The notes under the pieces were generated by a model, which worked only from the letters and a program-made list of their open reading frames with translations, was not told the origin of the DNA and did not search any database. 64,000 nucleotides of DNA from a bacterium (lineage in GTDB: Bacteria; Verrucomicrobiota; Kiritimatiellia; CAIKKV01; CAITUY01), in contig JBAXWB010000014.1 of assembly GCA_037128595.1 (NCBI GenBank), forward strand, positions 1 to 64,000. Direction: 5' to 3'. The translations under genes were made by a program, and so were the position numbers. Of the stretch, positions 35,569 to 44,335 are shown one piece after another. The stretch's first letter is position 1. Each line of letters starts with the position of its first letter.

Positions 35569-36621
35569 TTAGGGTTTCTGCCGCCTGAGATCAAAGGTGA
35601 TCCGGGCGCTCGTGACCGTGCTGATTCCCATTCGGACGAAGACGATAACCGCCAGGGCCTCGATGAGAAGAATGGCACCGGGTGTCCACAAGAGGGCCAG
35701 CCCGTGAGTCACATCCAGAACCGGTCGCGGGGTATGGGGCCATAGCAGGCTGAAGGTCGCCGTATACACGACTCCCCCAAGGGCCATCCACTGATAGGCC
35801 GAAATCCGACCGGCGCCCCGGTAGTCGGCCCTCAGAAACTCCGACACAAACCGCCAGAGCTGTGTGATCAGGATTGGCAGAACGTAGGCCAGCATCGGTC
35901 GGCCAGCCAGAAACAGGGCCACGCCCATCAGCCCTGCTGCGCTTGAGATGATGGCGGTGAGGGCCTGTACGGGAATAAGCCGTTGTCCATCAAATCCGTG
36001 CGCATAAGAGGATTTCTTCAAGGGCCCCTCAAATACGAAAGCCCAGTGACTGAACAGCGTCTGAAGCCAGGCAGGCGCCTTCGCCAAGGGGCGGCCATAG
36101 CAACAGCCGAAACTGATGCAGGCAAGTCGGCCAATCCCCTCGCCCAGGGCATAGGCCGTGGCGATGGCTGCCAGCACAAAAAGGGTCGCTTGTGAGCCCC
36201 CTCCCGCGTTTTGTCCCAGGTGTGCGATTCCCCAGGCCAGCCAGGGGCCCACCACCATCCCGGCAAACGAGGCGCCGCCAATCGTGAATCCATGCCAATG
36301 GCCTTCCACCATGCGGTTAATTATTTTTGAGGCGGGAATACAGACCGTCAGGATCGCCACGATGACCGCTATCAAATGTGTCAGGGGTAATCCCGCCGTG
36401 CCTGCCAGAAAAATCGTTACGGCCACTGCGGCGGCAACACCCAAGGCATTGAAAAAACCATAATAGGTCAGGTTAACGCCGCGCCAGGTTCCTTTCTCGT
36501 CCCGGTGTGTTGGGAACGTCGCCAGTATCTGCCATTTCTCTGCCGGCAGGTGGTGAAATGACCAGGCGAAAAGGGCCAGCAGGCAGAATGCCATCATCAC
36601 CACAATAAAGGTCTCAATCAT
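35569..36621 (-). CDS. Prolipoprotein diacylglyceryl transferase-like membrane protein
   Basis: The likely start is the ATG at 36621 (350 residues, MIETFIVVMMAFCLLALF), overlapping the end of the decarboxylase-like gene by four bases. It has multiple hydrophobic segments and EGIGRLACISFGCCYGRPLAKAP, a variant of the Lgt signature (GRxGCxxxGCCxGxP-like forms occur in some phyla). Lgt moves diacylglyceryl from phosphatidylglycerol to a lipoprotein Cys. Because it is coupled to a phosphatidylserine-decarboxylase-like gene and an unknown gene, it may be a specialised Lgt-like enzyme rather than the main one. It ends 93 bases before the porin start. Confidence 0.7.
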   Translation of the reverse strand: MIETFIVVMMAFCLLALFAWSFHHLPAEKWQILATFPTHRDEKGTWRGVNLTYYGFFNALGVAAAVAVTIFLAGTAGLPLTHLIAVIVAILTVCIPASKIINRMVEGHWHGFTIGGASFAGMVVGPWLAWGIAHLGQNAGGGSQATLFVLAAIATAYALGEGIGRLACISFGCCYGRPLAKAPAWLQTLFSHWAFVFEGPLKKSSYAHGFDGQRLIPVQALTAIISSAAGLMGVALFLAGRPMLAYVLPILITQLWRFVSEFLRADYRGAGRISAYQWMALGGVVYTATFSLLWPHTPRPVLDVTHGLALLWTPGAILLIEALAVIVFVRMGISTVTSARITFDLRRQKP

Positions 36622-37634
36622 AGGGTCCCTCCTTGAATCGCCCGGGCGATGGTGGCTCGCACGGGGACATCCGTTTCCACCCACGCGTCACCCCAGGCTT
36701 TGCTGTAAAGGCTGCTCAGGGTGGCGCGGCGAAGGTTGGCAAGGATGTCAGGGCGGAATTGAACGCGCTCTTTTTGGAAAATCAGGACCACGGTTGAACT
36801 CCCCGGGCGGAACAGGCTTTTGGGGCAGCCCCGTTCCACTTTCATGCCGACATGGAGGGGAGCGGGGGCGTCATAGTGATTTGCGCTATAACACTGGACA
36901 ATATCGCCGATCATCAGTGCGACCACTTCGATCATGGCCACCAATCCCGCCTGGGTTCCATTTGGGACGTCGGTGTCAATGATGGTCACCGTTCTCCGGT
37001 TTTTCGAGTGGGGAGTCGCCTGGGCGATGATGACGGCGGGGTGGCATGACTGATACACGCCGTCAATTTCATAAACATCTCGCACCAGGCCGGTTACGGG
37101 GAGGTGGTTGAAGTGGTATTTGTCGGGAGTCAGGCGCAATACCGCAAAATCGCCGCCCTGAAAGGCGTCATACCAGGCCAATTTGCCTTTCCCGAACATC
37201 TCCTCATACCGGAAAAATTTATCCTTGAGGTAGAGATGGGAGGTTCGCAGAAAGGAACCCACCAGAATCCGAGCATCGGCTGGTGAACTGATGGCCGTAG
37301 GGTCTGGCGCCATGGGGCGGCAGGCCCAGTAGCGGATCCTACGCTCAAAAACCTTGCGGGGGGTATCGAGCGTTTCCGGCGGATCCACACACTCCTCAAA
37401 GGCAATGCCGAGGTTCTTTGCCAGACGACGGCGCATGCGCTCCGGACTTGCAGGGCGGACATCGAAATGCAGCGCTCCCAGGAGTTCCGTCAGCCGGGAT
37501 GAGGTCAGGGCTTTGAACAGCCAGCCAGCATCTTCGCGTACATGTGAGTAGAGGAATGAGACGATGGGGTCGCCGAAAAACTTTTCGCGCACCGCACAGG
37601 AGCTTCCCTGGTCCACGTAATGATGCCGCGTCAT
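36618..37634 (-). CDS. Phosphatidylserine decarboxylase-like protein
   Basis: The start is best placed at the ATG at 37634 (338 residues, MTRHHYVDQGSSCAVRE), overlapping the upstream gene by ATGA. The middle resembles Psd: YHFNHLPVTGLVRDVYEIDG, a long VVALMIGDIVQCYSANHYD, and VERGCPKSLFRPGSSTVVLIFQ. The Gly-Ser at about 278-279 matches the self-cleavage site of phosphatidylserine decarboxylases (usually LGST), which makes the pyruvoyl cofactor. The motif is GSS, a slight variant. The enzyme would convert phosphatidylserine or a related lipid to the ethanolamine form. The context, an unknown protein and an Lgt-like protein, suggests a dedicated lipid-modification unit. Confidence 0.72.
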   Translation of the reverse strand: MTRHHYVDQGSSCAVREKFFGDPIVSFLYSHVREDAGWLFKALTSSRLTELLGALHFDVRPASPERMRRRLAKNLGIAFEECVDPPETLDTPRKVFERRIRYWACRPMAPDPTAISSPADARILVGSFLRTSHLYLKDKFFRYEEMFGKGKLAWYDAFQGGDFAVLRLTPDKYHFNHLPVTGLVRDVYEIDGVYQSCHPAVIIAQATPHSKNRRTVTIIDTDVPNGTQAGLVAMIEVVALMIGDIVQCYSANHYDAPAPLHVGMKVERGCPKSLFRPGSSTVVLIFQKERVQFRPDILANLRRATLSSLYSKAWGDAWVETDVPVRATIARAIQGGTL

Positions 37635-40015
37635 CGCCCGCCTCCGTGACACTCACACTGGTGGTGGACCACCAGCAACATGAGCCTGACGAGTTTAGTC
37701 ACCACTGACTGTGATGCCTTGCCCTCCAGCACATTCCCCCGCACCGCCGCCAGAAACGAGACCGGGTCTTCCCCGTTCAGAACCGTTTTGAGTGCGGCGG
37801 AGTCCTCTTCGCCGCCTGCCGCCGCGCGCGCACACAGCTCCTTGAGGTCGCGGGTGAATAACTCCAGGGCTTCACCGACAAACTGCTTGAGCAGAGGGCC
37901 CTTGTAGAAGCGTTCCGCCGCTGAATTGAACGTTTCGGCGGAGGAGCGCAGAGGCGTGGAGGTTCCGGCTTCGTTCAGGATCCCCTCCATGAGCGACTCC
38001 AGGGCGGAGCCGCTATGTTCCGGATTCAGGCGTTGTTTCAAGTCCCGGATGGTATCGCCCATCTCAAAGGCCTCGATCAGGTCGGGCCCGTCCTGCTCCA
38101 GCAGGGCCACCAGCGCCCGGCGGTACTCGAGATGATAGACCCTCGTCCGCCCCGGGTAGCGCTGGCTGTCCCGGGTTTGTGCCGTCCGGCTCAGAATGCG
38201 TTTCAGGAACTGGTTGGGGGTCCGGGCGCCGACAAAGAACGTGGGTATGCCGATGGCGCTGCCGAAAAAGGTCTGCCGGCGTTCGCTCTCCACTTCGGGA
38301 GTGTCGGGGATGTCGGCATGGGTCACTTTCCCGCTCAGGACGTACTTGTATGCCAGCGCGGTGATGAGGCGCTGGAGATCCGTGGCGGCCGCCATATCCC
38401 TGTCAATGCTCGCGAACTGGCTGTAGTGGCGTCCCTCGAAGCCACAGAACCCCATGCTCGCGAACTGGCGCTGGCGGTACAGGGAATAAGAGGACATGCG
38501 TGAATCGAACACGCCCATTTCGGAGAGGTCCCGCTTGAGCCGCTGATCATTTCCGAGGGTTCCATCCAGGGCGGGGCTATGGTCGGTACTGAGAGGGGAT
38601 ACCAGGTAGTCAATCAGCCGCTGGTCGGGAATCCAGTCGCCACGCAGGCCTAGAACCGCCCCAAGCACCCGGTCCAGGCCGCGCGGGCCGAAGGGGGTTA
38701 GGGGAAAGCCGAAGCACTTGAGATCGGCCTTGCCTTTCCAGCGGCGCCACAACATGCGCAGGTGGGTGAAATCGAGTTCATGGGGCAGGAACCCCAGGAC
38801 GGTTTCCGGGTGAAAATCACGGAAGTCGAAGCGATGGGGCGCGGCGGTGTAGGTTCCGACAAACAGCGGCAGGAAATGCTCGACAATTTTCACCACGAGG
38901 TCGCCGATGCGTTTTTCGTCAGCCACCGTGAATTCCGGGGCGTTGGCCGTCATCAGCGCGGTCAGGCGCTGGCTGCCCAGGCTGATGTGGGTCCCGTTGT
39001 TGGTGAGGCTGGTGCTGGACACGGTTGGCAGGATGATCAGATCCCGGGCCAGGATCCCGGACTCGCGCAATTTCTCCATCGTATTCAAGCGGCTGCGTGA
39101 GAGCACTTCATGACACAGGATCATGTACTGATGTTTGGTCTCGCCCTTGTCCCACCCGGAAAGACAGGGACTCATGAAGAGATCGCGGTAGAACGAATCG
39201 GCGACCAGCTCGTTCAGCTTTTTCTGCCGCAGTGGAGTTTGCGGCGCCAGGCAGATCCGCGTTTCCTGGCCCCGCGAGCGCAACTCGAACTTTTCATTGG
39301 CGTACATGGTCAGCAACTGCACCATTAATAGCCGCCGGAGTGTCTCGTCGGCCATGGCGCGGCCCAGACCGGCTCTGGCCGCCGGGCCGACGGTGTGGAA
39401 GGACAGGGTCTCCGGTGAAGTGTTGTCGTTGAGGAAGTGAGCCATGAGCTGCTCCCCCTTGTGGCGGATGGTGGGATGGGGCATCTGCCCGGTACTGATG
39501 GCATCAGCCAGGGCCAGTTTGAGCAGATAACTCACCGGGATACGGATGCAGCGCAGGCCATTACGCACCACCTCGAACCGGGTGGCGTCTGAGCGGGGCA
39601 TTTGCCGCTCGCGTTTATCGGCAAAGAGATCCCCGTCGAACACCTCCCGGGCGTAGGGGGTAATCAGGTCGGCGGGAAAATAGACCCAGCTGTTTTCCCA
39701 GTCGTTATCGGTATTTTCGGACAGGTAGTTTTCGATTCCCCTCACTAAACGCCTGGGGGCGTCGCCCGTAGCGGCGCGGCGCGTCAGATTCTTGAAGTAG
39801 TTGGATTCCTCCACGGTACGGGCGAGGTCGACCTGGTTACGGGGGCCATGGGTGATGGTGAGCAGTTCGTTTTCCGCGCCCGCCGTAACATCACCCACCC
39901 CGAAAGGAAGAGATTCGATGGAATCGCCGGTTTCGCTCATTCCCAGACCGCCGCGAATCCGCTTGAGATCCAGGCCATCGAGGGAGTGGGCTTCAGAGGC
40001 ATGCGTGTGTGTCAT
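37631..40015 (-). CDS. Unrecognised 794-residue protein, first gene of a lipid cassette
   Basis: I do not recognise this family. The 794-residue product starts MTHTHASEAHSLDGLDL and shows no signal peptide or clear membrane segment. It is soluble-looking, mixed alpha and charged, with many Arg and Glu. Notable stretches are WENSWVYFPADLITPYAREVF, VSYLLKLALADAIS, RSRLNTMEKLRESGILARDL, SSLTNNGTHISLG-like text (about residues 340-360) and GKASQSVVTKLVRLMLLVVHHQCECHGGGR at the end. The gene overlaps the decarboxylase-like gene by four bases, and that overlaps the Lgt-like gene by four bases, so the three should be made together. A role in membrane lipid or lipoprotein handling is inferred only from this coupling. 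Confidence 0.6.
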   Translation of the reverse strand: MTHTHASEAHSLDGLDLKRIRGGLGMSETGDSIESLPFGVGDVTAGAENELLTITHGPRNQVDLARTVEESNYFKNLTRRAATGDAPRRLVRGIENYLSENTDNDWENSWVYFPADLITPYAREVFDGDLFADKRERQMPRSDATRFEVVRNGLRCIRIPVSYLLKLALADAISTGQMPHPTIRHKGEQLMAHFLNDNTSPETLSFHTVGPAARAGLGRAMADETLRRLLMVQLLTMYANEKFELRSRGQETRICLAPQTPLRQKKLNELVADSFYRDLFMSPCLSGWDKGETKHQYMILCHEVLSRSRLNTMEKLRESGILARDLIILPTVSSTSLTNNGTHISLGSQRLTALMTANAPEFTVADEKRIGDLVVKIVEHFLPLFVGTYTAAPHRFDFRDFHPETVLGFLPHELDFTHLRMLWRRWKGKADLKCFGFPLTPFGPRGLDRVLGAVLGLRGDWIPDQRLIDYLVSPLSTDHSPALDGTLGNDQRLKRDLSEMGVFDSRMSSYSLYRQRQFASMGFCGFEGRHYSQFASIDRDMAAATDLQRLITALAYKYVLSGKVTHADIPDTPEVESERRQTFFGSAIGIPTFFVGARTPNQFLKRILSRTAQTRDSQRYPGRTRVYHLEYRRALVALLEQDGPDLIEAFEMGDTIRDLKQRLNPEHSGSALESLMEGILNEAGTSTPLRSSAETFNSAAERFYKGPLLKQFVGEALELFTRDLKELCARAAAGGEEDSAALKTVLNGEDPVSFLAAVRGNVLEGKASQSVVTKLVRLMLLVVHHQCECHGGGR

Positions 40016-40285
40016 GGTTAAAAGCCTATCATCGGGATATTAGCTCGGTGTTGGACGCCCGTTAGAAGTGTGTAAGGGGAGGGTTGGCCTTTCCGGGATC
40101 ACGTGAAGCGGGGGCAGATGGAGAGGCCCCCCGGGGAAACTCGCTTTGAAACCGGCAGCCGGTGAGGTTATCTTCAAAAACTCATGAACGGCTCACCATT
40201 GGCTAACCGGTCTGTGTCAATATCCCAAGAGTGATTCCAGGGTTGTTGGTAAAGCGCAGCATACGCGCAGAGGCGGAAACATCCG

Positions 40286-41863
40286 ATGAAGTTGAGCGAA
40301 ATCTGGCTGGAGATTGAGGCCGTTGATGTCAATGCGTCCATGCTGGACGTCTTTGATCTGTTTCGCAATCACAGCGATTGGCCCTTTCTGCCGATAGTGG
40401 ATGCGGGAAACCGCGTGTTGGGCGTGGTGCGGGAATATGACCTGAAAAGCCACGCCTACGCACAGTTTGGCCGCGATCTTGTCAAAAGGCAGACGGTGCA
40501 GCAGTTCTTGAAACCCACTCTGGTCTTGCCGTCGGAAATCACCAGGAAAGAACTTCTGGATTCCTCGGCACAGAACCCCAACCCGGATGGCATTGTCCTG
40601 ACGGCTCGCGGGAAGTACCGGGCGGTACTGCTGAACCGGGCGGTCTTGCGGGTTTTTGAAAAACACCACCTCGAAACCGAGGTTCAACTGGTCCAGGCTC
40701 AGAAAATGGAAGCCATTGGCACCCTGGCGGGTGGGATTGCTCACGATCTGAATAACATCCTCACCCCTATCCTGGGATATGCCGAGCTCATGAGTGTCAT
40801 GCAGAAGAGGGGGGAACCCATCGAGCAGGATTTCATCGATCAGATTTCCGTCAGTGCCATGCGTGCGCGGGAAATTGTGAAGCAGATACTGGCGTTTAGT
40901 CGCCATCAGAGTAACGAATATGGTCAGGTGAACCTGGAGCCTGTAATCAAGGATGCGGTGCGGTTAATCACTTCCTCCCTGCCCTCCACCATTGATATTG
41001 AACTGCACTTGAATGTCGAGAGCGATCAGGTGATGGCGAACGCTGATGAAATGCACCGGGTCATTATGAATCTCTGTACCAATGCCTACCATGCCATGCG
41101 CGAGCGGGGCGGTCTGATGCAGATTTCGTTGGACCGCCACCAGGGGCCGGTACTCGGTTGGTCCATGCGGGCGGAGCTTCTGCTGGGGGAGTTCCTGCGT
41201 CTTTCCGTCGCGGATACGGGAACGGGGATTCCCCCCGGCATGGTATCGCGCATCTTTGAGCCATTCTTTACGACGAAAAAGCAAAATGAGGGCACCGGGC
41301 TGGGTTTGTCCGTTGTGCATGGTATCATGTCGCGCTGTGGAGGATTTGTCTCTGTAGAAAGTGTCGTTGGAAAGGGATCCCAGTTTCATCTCTATTTCCC
41401 CGTCTTGAAGAATCAACCGCAAGGAAGCACTGCACGGGTGACCGTTACGAATGAAGTGGACCAGGTCTCCCAGCTTGCCCGCAGACCGAAGACCCGAATT
41501 CTTTTCGTGGACGATGAGTTTGCCGTTACCCGCCTGGCCAGCAAGATCCTGCCCAAGTATGGGATTACGGTGGTGACGGAGAATGATAGTCACAAGGCGC
41601 TGGGGCTGTTTCGCCAGCATGCCATGGACTTTGATCTGCTGGTGACCGATCAGACCATGCCGGGCCTGACGGGGGTGAACCTGGCAAAAGAAGTCCTGCA
41701 AATACGCCCGGATCTGCCCGTGATTCTCTGTACGGGATACAGCGAAGCCGTGTCACCTGAACAGGCCAGAATAGCGGGAGTGTGCGAATACATGCTCAAG
41801 CCGCCCGACTTCAGGCAGATGGCGGCTTCCATTCAAAAACTGGCAATCCCAGTTACCGCTTAA
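40286..41863 (+). CDS. CBS-domain hybrid sensor histidine kinase
   Basis: The 525-residue product has three parts. An N-terminal pair of CBS-like motifs (about 10-130; FLPIVDAGNRVLGVVREYDL and NPDGIVLTARGKYRAVLLNR) may bind a nucleotide. The kinase core contains GTLAGGIAHDLNNILTPILGYAEL with the phosphorylated His at about 153, NLCTNAYHAM, DTGTGIPPGMVSRIFEPFFTTK and GTGLGLSVVHGI. A C-terminal receiver has DDEFAVTRLA, phospho-acceptor Asp at about 455 in VTDQTMPG, and Lys in MLKPPDF. It has no membrane segments, so it senses a cytoplasmic signal. It stands alone and its stop overlaps the convergent gene by about 11 bases. Confidence 0.9.
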   Translation: MKLSEIWLEIEAVDVNASMLDVFDLFRNHSDWPFLPIVDAGNRVLGVVREYDLKSHAYAQFGRDLVKRQTVQQFLKPTLVLPSEITRKELLDSSAQNPNPDGIVLTARGKYRAVLLNRAVLRVFEKHHLETEVQLVQAQKMEAIGTLAGGIAHDLNNILTPILGYAELMSVMQKRGEPIEQDFIDQISVSAMRAREIVKQILAFSRHQSNEYGQVNLEPVIKDAVRLITSSLPSTIDIELHLNVESDQVMANADEMHRVIMNLCTNAYHAMRERGGLMQISLDRHQGPVLGWSMRAELLLGEFLRLSVADTGTGIPPGMVSRIFEPFFTTKKQNEGTGLGLSVVHGIMSRCGGFVSVESVVGKGSQFHLYFPVLKNQPQGSTARVTVTNEVDQVSQLARRPKTRILFVDDEFAVTRLASKILPKYGITVVTENDSHKALGLFRQHAMDFDLLVTDQTMPGLTGVNLAKEVLQIRPDLPVILCTGYSEAVSPEQARIAGVCEYMLKPPDFRQMAASIQKLAIPVTA

Positions 41864-42827
41864 CGACCGAAATGGGGTTGTCTTGTGCCTGGACAAAGAT
41901 TTTAGTGAGGGTGCACTGGATGGACCCCAGAAACAGGCCATAGTCGCCTGACAACGGCAACATAGACCACTCCAAACTGGTTTTCGCGAGGGACTTGAGT
42001 TCAGGATCGCCGGTCTCAAGGGCGAATTTGCGGAAAGGCACACACCACATCGAGAAACTTTCGTTCCGACCATCACTGTCTTTTGCCGGCTGGATGTCTG
42101 CGGACAAAGCGCTGAACTTTCCGGGAAAAGCAAGGGCTGAAATCTGGCCCTTCCTCATCTTTAAATCAAAAGTCCTGACGGTGCCATCCACATTAAAGTG
42201 AATCGAGGGCGCGAGGGCTTGGTTTGGCGCCGGTGTCTCATTATAGGCGGCATACAAGGTCTGGAACACGGTGGCCACTTCGGTGCTCTGTTTGGCGAGG
42301 TCCGCCATGCCCGGCAGATTCGTTTCTACGGTGCCGGAGAGAAGATCGTGATGCCAATAGGTGGGGGCGCCAGACTCAAAGTTATAGATCTCGATGTAGT
42401 TCATGCGGCGCGCCTGCCGGAAGAACGGTTTGATGAATTCATCATTATGCTTGGCGTACGTAATAATCCTCAGGTCAGGCATCGTGAGCACAGACACCGT
42501 TCGCTTAAACAGGCGAACGTGGTCATCTGTGTCGTCCCCGGTGTGAGGGGACTCCACCTGGAAATCTATCAGGCAGGCGGGAATACTTTCGCGGGAGAGG
42601 GGGCTGCGCCACACTCCTTCGGTCGCCTTGAGCGAGGCATTCGCCACGCGTTTCAAACGGATATGCAGCAGCGCATAGGTCACGTCGTAGTTCATGATGA
42701 CGGTGGATTTTGTGGGTTTGAACCGCCCGGTTATTTCGGTCACGATATTTGTGTCACCGGCCGCATGAACCATGGCGGTTAAGGACAGGAACGGCAATAC
42801 CAGTACGCGGATAAAAGGTGTGATCAT
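41853..42827 (-). CDS. Secreted protein of unknown function
   Basis: The likely start is the ATG at 42827 (324 residues, MITPFIRVLVLPFLSLTAMVHAAG), a signal peptide with cleavage after Ala. The mature part is beta-rich, with stretches such as YDVTYALLHIRLKRVANASL, CLIDFQVESPHTGDD, VSVLTMPDLRIITYAKHNDEFI and APTYWHHDLLSGTVETNLPG. It has one strong pattern of paired strands and no Cys-rich or catalytic motif that I recognise. It converges with the histidine kinase, overlapping its stop by about 11 bases. A relation to the DUF3108-type envelope proteins is possible but unconvincing. It may be the last gene of a transcript ending near the terminator at 42913, or be read separately. Confidence 0.65.
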   Translation of the reverse strand: MITPFIRVLVLPFLSLTAMVHAAGDTNIVTEITGRFKPTKSTVIMNYDVTYALLHIRLKRVANASLKATEGVWRSPLSRESIPACLIDFQVESPHTGDDTDDHVRLFKRTVSVLTMPDLRIITYAKHNDEFIKPFFRQARRMNYIEIYNFESGAPTYWHHDLLSGTVETNLPGMADLAKQSTEVATVFQTLYAAYNETPAPNQALAPSIHFNVDGTVRTFDLKMRKGQISALAFPGKFSALSADIQPAKDSDGRNESFSMWCVPFRKFALETGDPELKSLAKTSLEWSMLPLSGDYGLFLGSIQCTLTKIFVQAQDNPISVVKR

Positions 42828-42912
42828 AATATTGACCTCATTCGTGTGATGAAACAGGCAACAATAGCCGCCAGTCATTAGCGAACGATTGAGGGCGCGT
42901 TAGAAGTTGATG

Positions 42913-42950
42913 GAAAAAAAAGAACCGGAGCAGCCGTGAGGCCGCTCCGG
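42913..42950 (-). terminator. Leftward rho-independent terminator
   Basis: Read leftward, CCGGAGCGGCC pairs with GGCTGCTCCGG (one bulge) around a TCAC loop and is followed by eight T. It lies about 130 bases beyond the stop of the KS-AT remnant at 43082, so it probably ended that lost gene's transcript. It also stops leftward read-through into the secreted unknown. Confidence 0.85.
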
Positions 42951-43081
42951 CCGGAACGATCCAGGGACTTACGGGCCGGCTTTGTTGGTGAAAGTGACCC
43001 CGTGTCGCCTTGTGTTCGTTCGATGGAGGAGACCTTAGCGGGGGGCCATTGCGAGTTGAAAAGGAGCGCGTGAATAATTGA

Positions 43082-43219
43082 TTAGTTCTGGGTGGCTGCG
43101 GGAGCCCCGGTGCGGGAAAGCAGGGCACTCATGATGTCCTCGTGGGTGGCGAGGATCTGATCCATCGTGTGGAGGTGCGTTTGCATGACCGGTGAACCGA
43201 AAATCCATAGGAAATCCAT
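43082..43219 (-). pseudogene. C-terminal remnant of a KS-AT polyketide synthase gene
   Basis: Read leftward this frame encodes 45 residues from an ATG at 43219 to a TAA at 43082. From SPVMQTHLHTMDQ on, it closely matches the last part of the KS-AT protein at 46150-49242 (SPLLQAHIQTLDR): both have ILATHE, followed by DIMSALLS here and EVMQALFS there, then a short Ala/Pro tail and stop. The first seven residues (MDFLWIF) have no counterpart and arise from a tandem 11-base repeat (43201-43222). The body of the gene is missing, so this looks like the end of a deleted paralogue. It sits between the terminator at 42913 and the RAYT transposase gene. Confidence 0.75.
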
Positions 43220-43222
43220 AGG
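43201..43222. repeat. Tandem 11-bp repeat at the remnant's break point
   Basis: AAATCCATAGG occurs twice head to tail (43201-43211 and 43212-43222), exactly where homology to the KS-AT tail stops. It could mark a deletion or insertion junction. Confidence 0.6.
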
Positions 43223-43318
43223 GACATACAATTAGTTAATAAACATCTATACAAAAAGATAAAAGCTAGGTATAAATGCGTTTAGATTCTGAGCGGGTAG
43301 TCGTCAAGAGGAGGATTT

Positions 43319-44335
43319 ATGCGCAGTTCGAGAATAGTCGAGGAGGAATCGGCCTATTACCATGTCTGGTCGAGAGTGGTGGACCGGAGGATGGTGTTTG
43401 ATGACGACGAGAAGGAGCGATTCCGGAAGACACTTCGAGCGGTGGCATCATTTTCCGGGATCCGGATCATGACGTACGTGGTGCTGGACAACCATTTTCA
43501 CGCTCTTTCATATGTGCCTAAACGGGAAGAGGTTAGCGATACAGAACTATTGAGGCGATTATTGTTTCTGTACGACAAAACAGTGGTGGAGAACATCGGG
43601 TCACACCTGGCATGCTTGAGGGCAGCGGGGAATCATGTGGCAGCTGATGCACGGAAACGGGAATTCACCTACCGGATGTATGACTTGGGCGAATTTGTAA
43701 AGACGCTGAAACAGCGGGTGAGCATGTCATACAACAAGCGCCACCAGCGGAAGGGGACGTTGTGGGAGGAACGGTTCAAGAGTGCGCTGATAGAAGGGAC
43801 CTCGCGGACGCTAAGCGCCATGGCCGCGTATATTGATTTGAATCCGATCAGGGCTGGGATCGTAAAGGATCCGAAAGACTATAGGTATAGCGGCTATGGG
43901 GAGGCGATGGGTGGATCAAAAGAGGCGAGAGAAGCGCTGATAGTGGTGATGAAGGATAGCGATGTTCCTGAAGGGTGGGCAGCTGTTGCCGCCCGCTACC
44001 GACACTTACTGTTCGTAAAAGGCGAGGAGAAGGGAATTCGCGCCGATGGACAGCCGATGAAGAAAGGGATTAGTCCGGAGGCAGTAGAAGAGGTGATCGC
44101 GAATACGGGCAAGCTACCTCTGAGTGAGATCCTGCGCAGTCGGATCCGGTATTTCACGGATGGAGCGATCATCGGGAGCCGGGTATTTGTAGAGGACGCG
44201 TTTTGCAGGCATCGGGAGCATTTTAGTGCCAAACGGGATACGGGAGCCCGTCCGATGAAGGGGGCGGACTTTGGGGACATGTTTACGGCGCGTCAGTTGA
44301 GAGTGGATCTGTATGGGGCTGGCGCACTCGGCTGA
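43319..44335 (+). CDS. REP-associated tyrosine transposase (RAYT/Y1_Tnp family)
   Basis: The 338-residue product belongs to the IS200/Y1 transposase-like family that moves or maintains REP palindromes. It has SAYYHVWSRVVDRRMVF at the start, the HUH motif in VVLDNHFHALSY (about residues 58-62), a helix with Tyr in SMSYNKRHQRKGTLWEERFK (Tyr about 138, a candidate nucleophile), and AAYIDLNPIRAGIVKDP. The long C-terminal part (about 190-338) is typical of RAYT-type proteins. The start has AGGAGG just upstream. The gene is complete. Base use is a little less GC-rich than its neighbours. It is flanked by a KS-AT remnant and a tandem duplication, suggesting it, or related events, reshaped the area. 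Confidence 0.85.
   Translation: MRSSRIVEEESAYYHVWSRVVDRRMVFDDDEKERFRKTLRAVASFSGIRIMTYVVLDNHFHALSYVPKREEVSDTELLRRLLFLYDKTVVENIGSHLACLRAAGNHVAADARKREFTYRMYDLGEFVKTLKQRVSMSYNKRHQRKGTLWEERFKSALIEGTSRTLSAMAAYIDLNPIRAGIVKDPKDYRYSGYGEAMGGSKEAREALIVVMKDSDVPEGWAAVAARYRHLLFVKGEEKGIRADGQPMKKGISPEAVEEVIANTGKLPLSEILRSRIRYFTDGAIIGSRVFVEDAFCRHREHFSAKRDTGARPMKGADFGDMFTARQLRVDLYGAGALG

Noticed and set aside
40050-42910. Short shared word CGTTAGAAGT at about 40060 and 42897
   Set aside because: Ten bases shared twice is not enough to call a regulatory motif.
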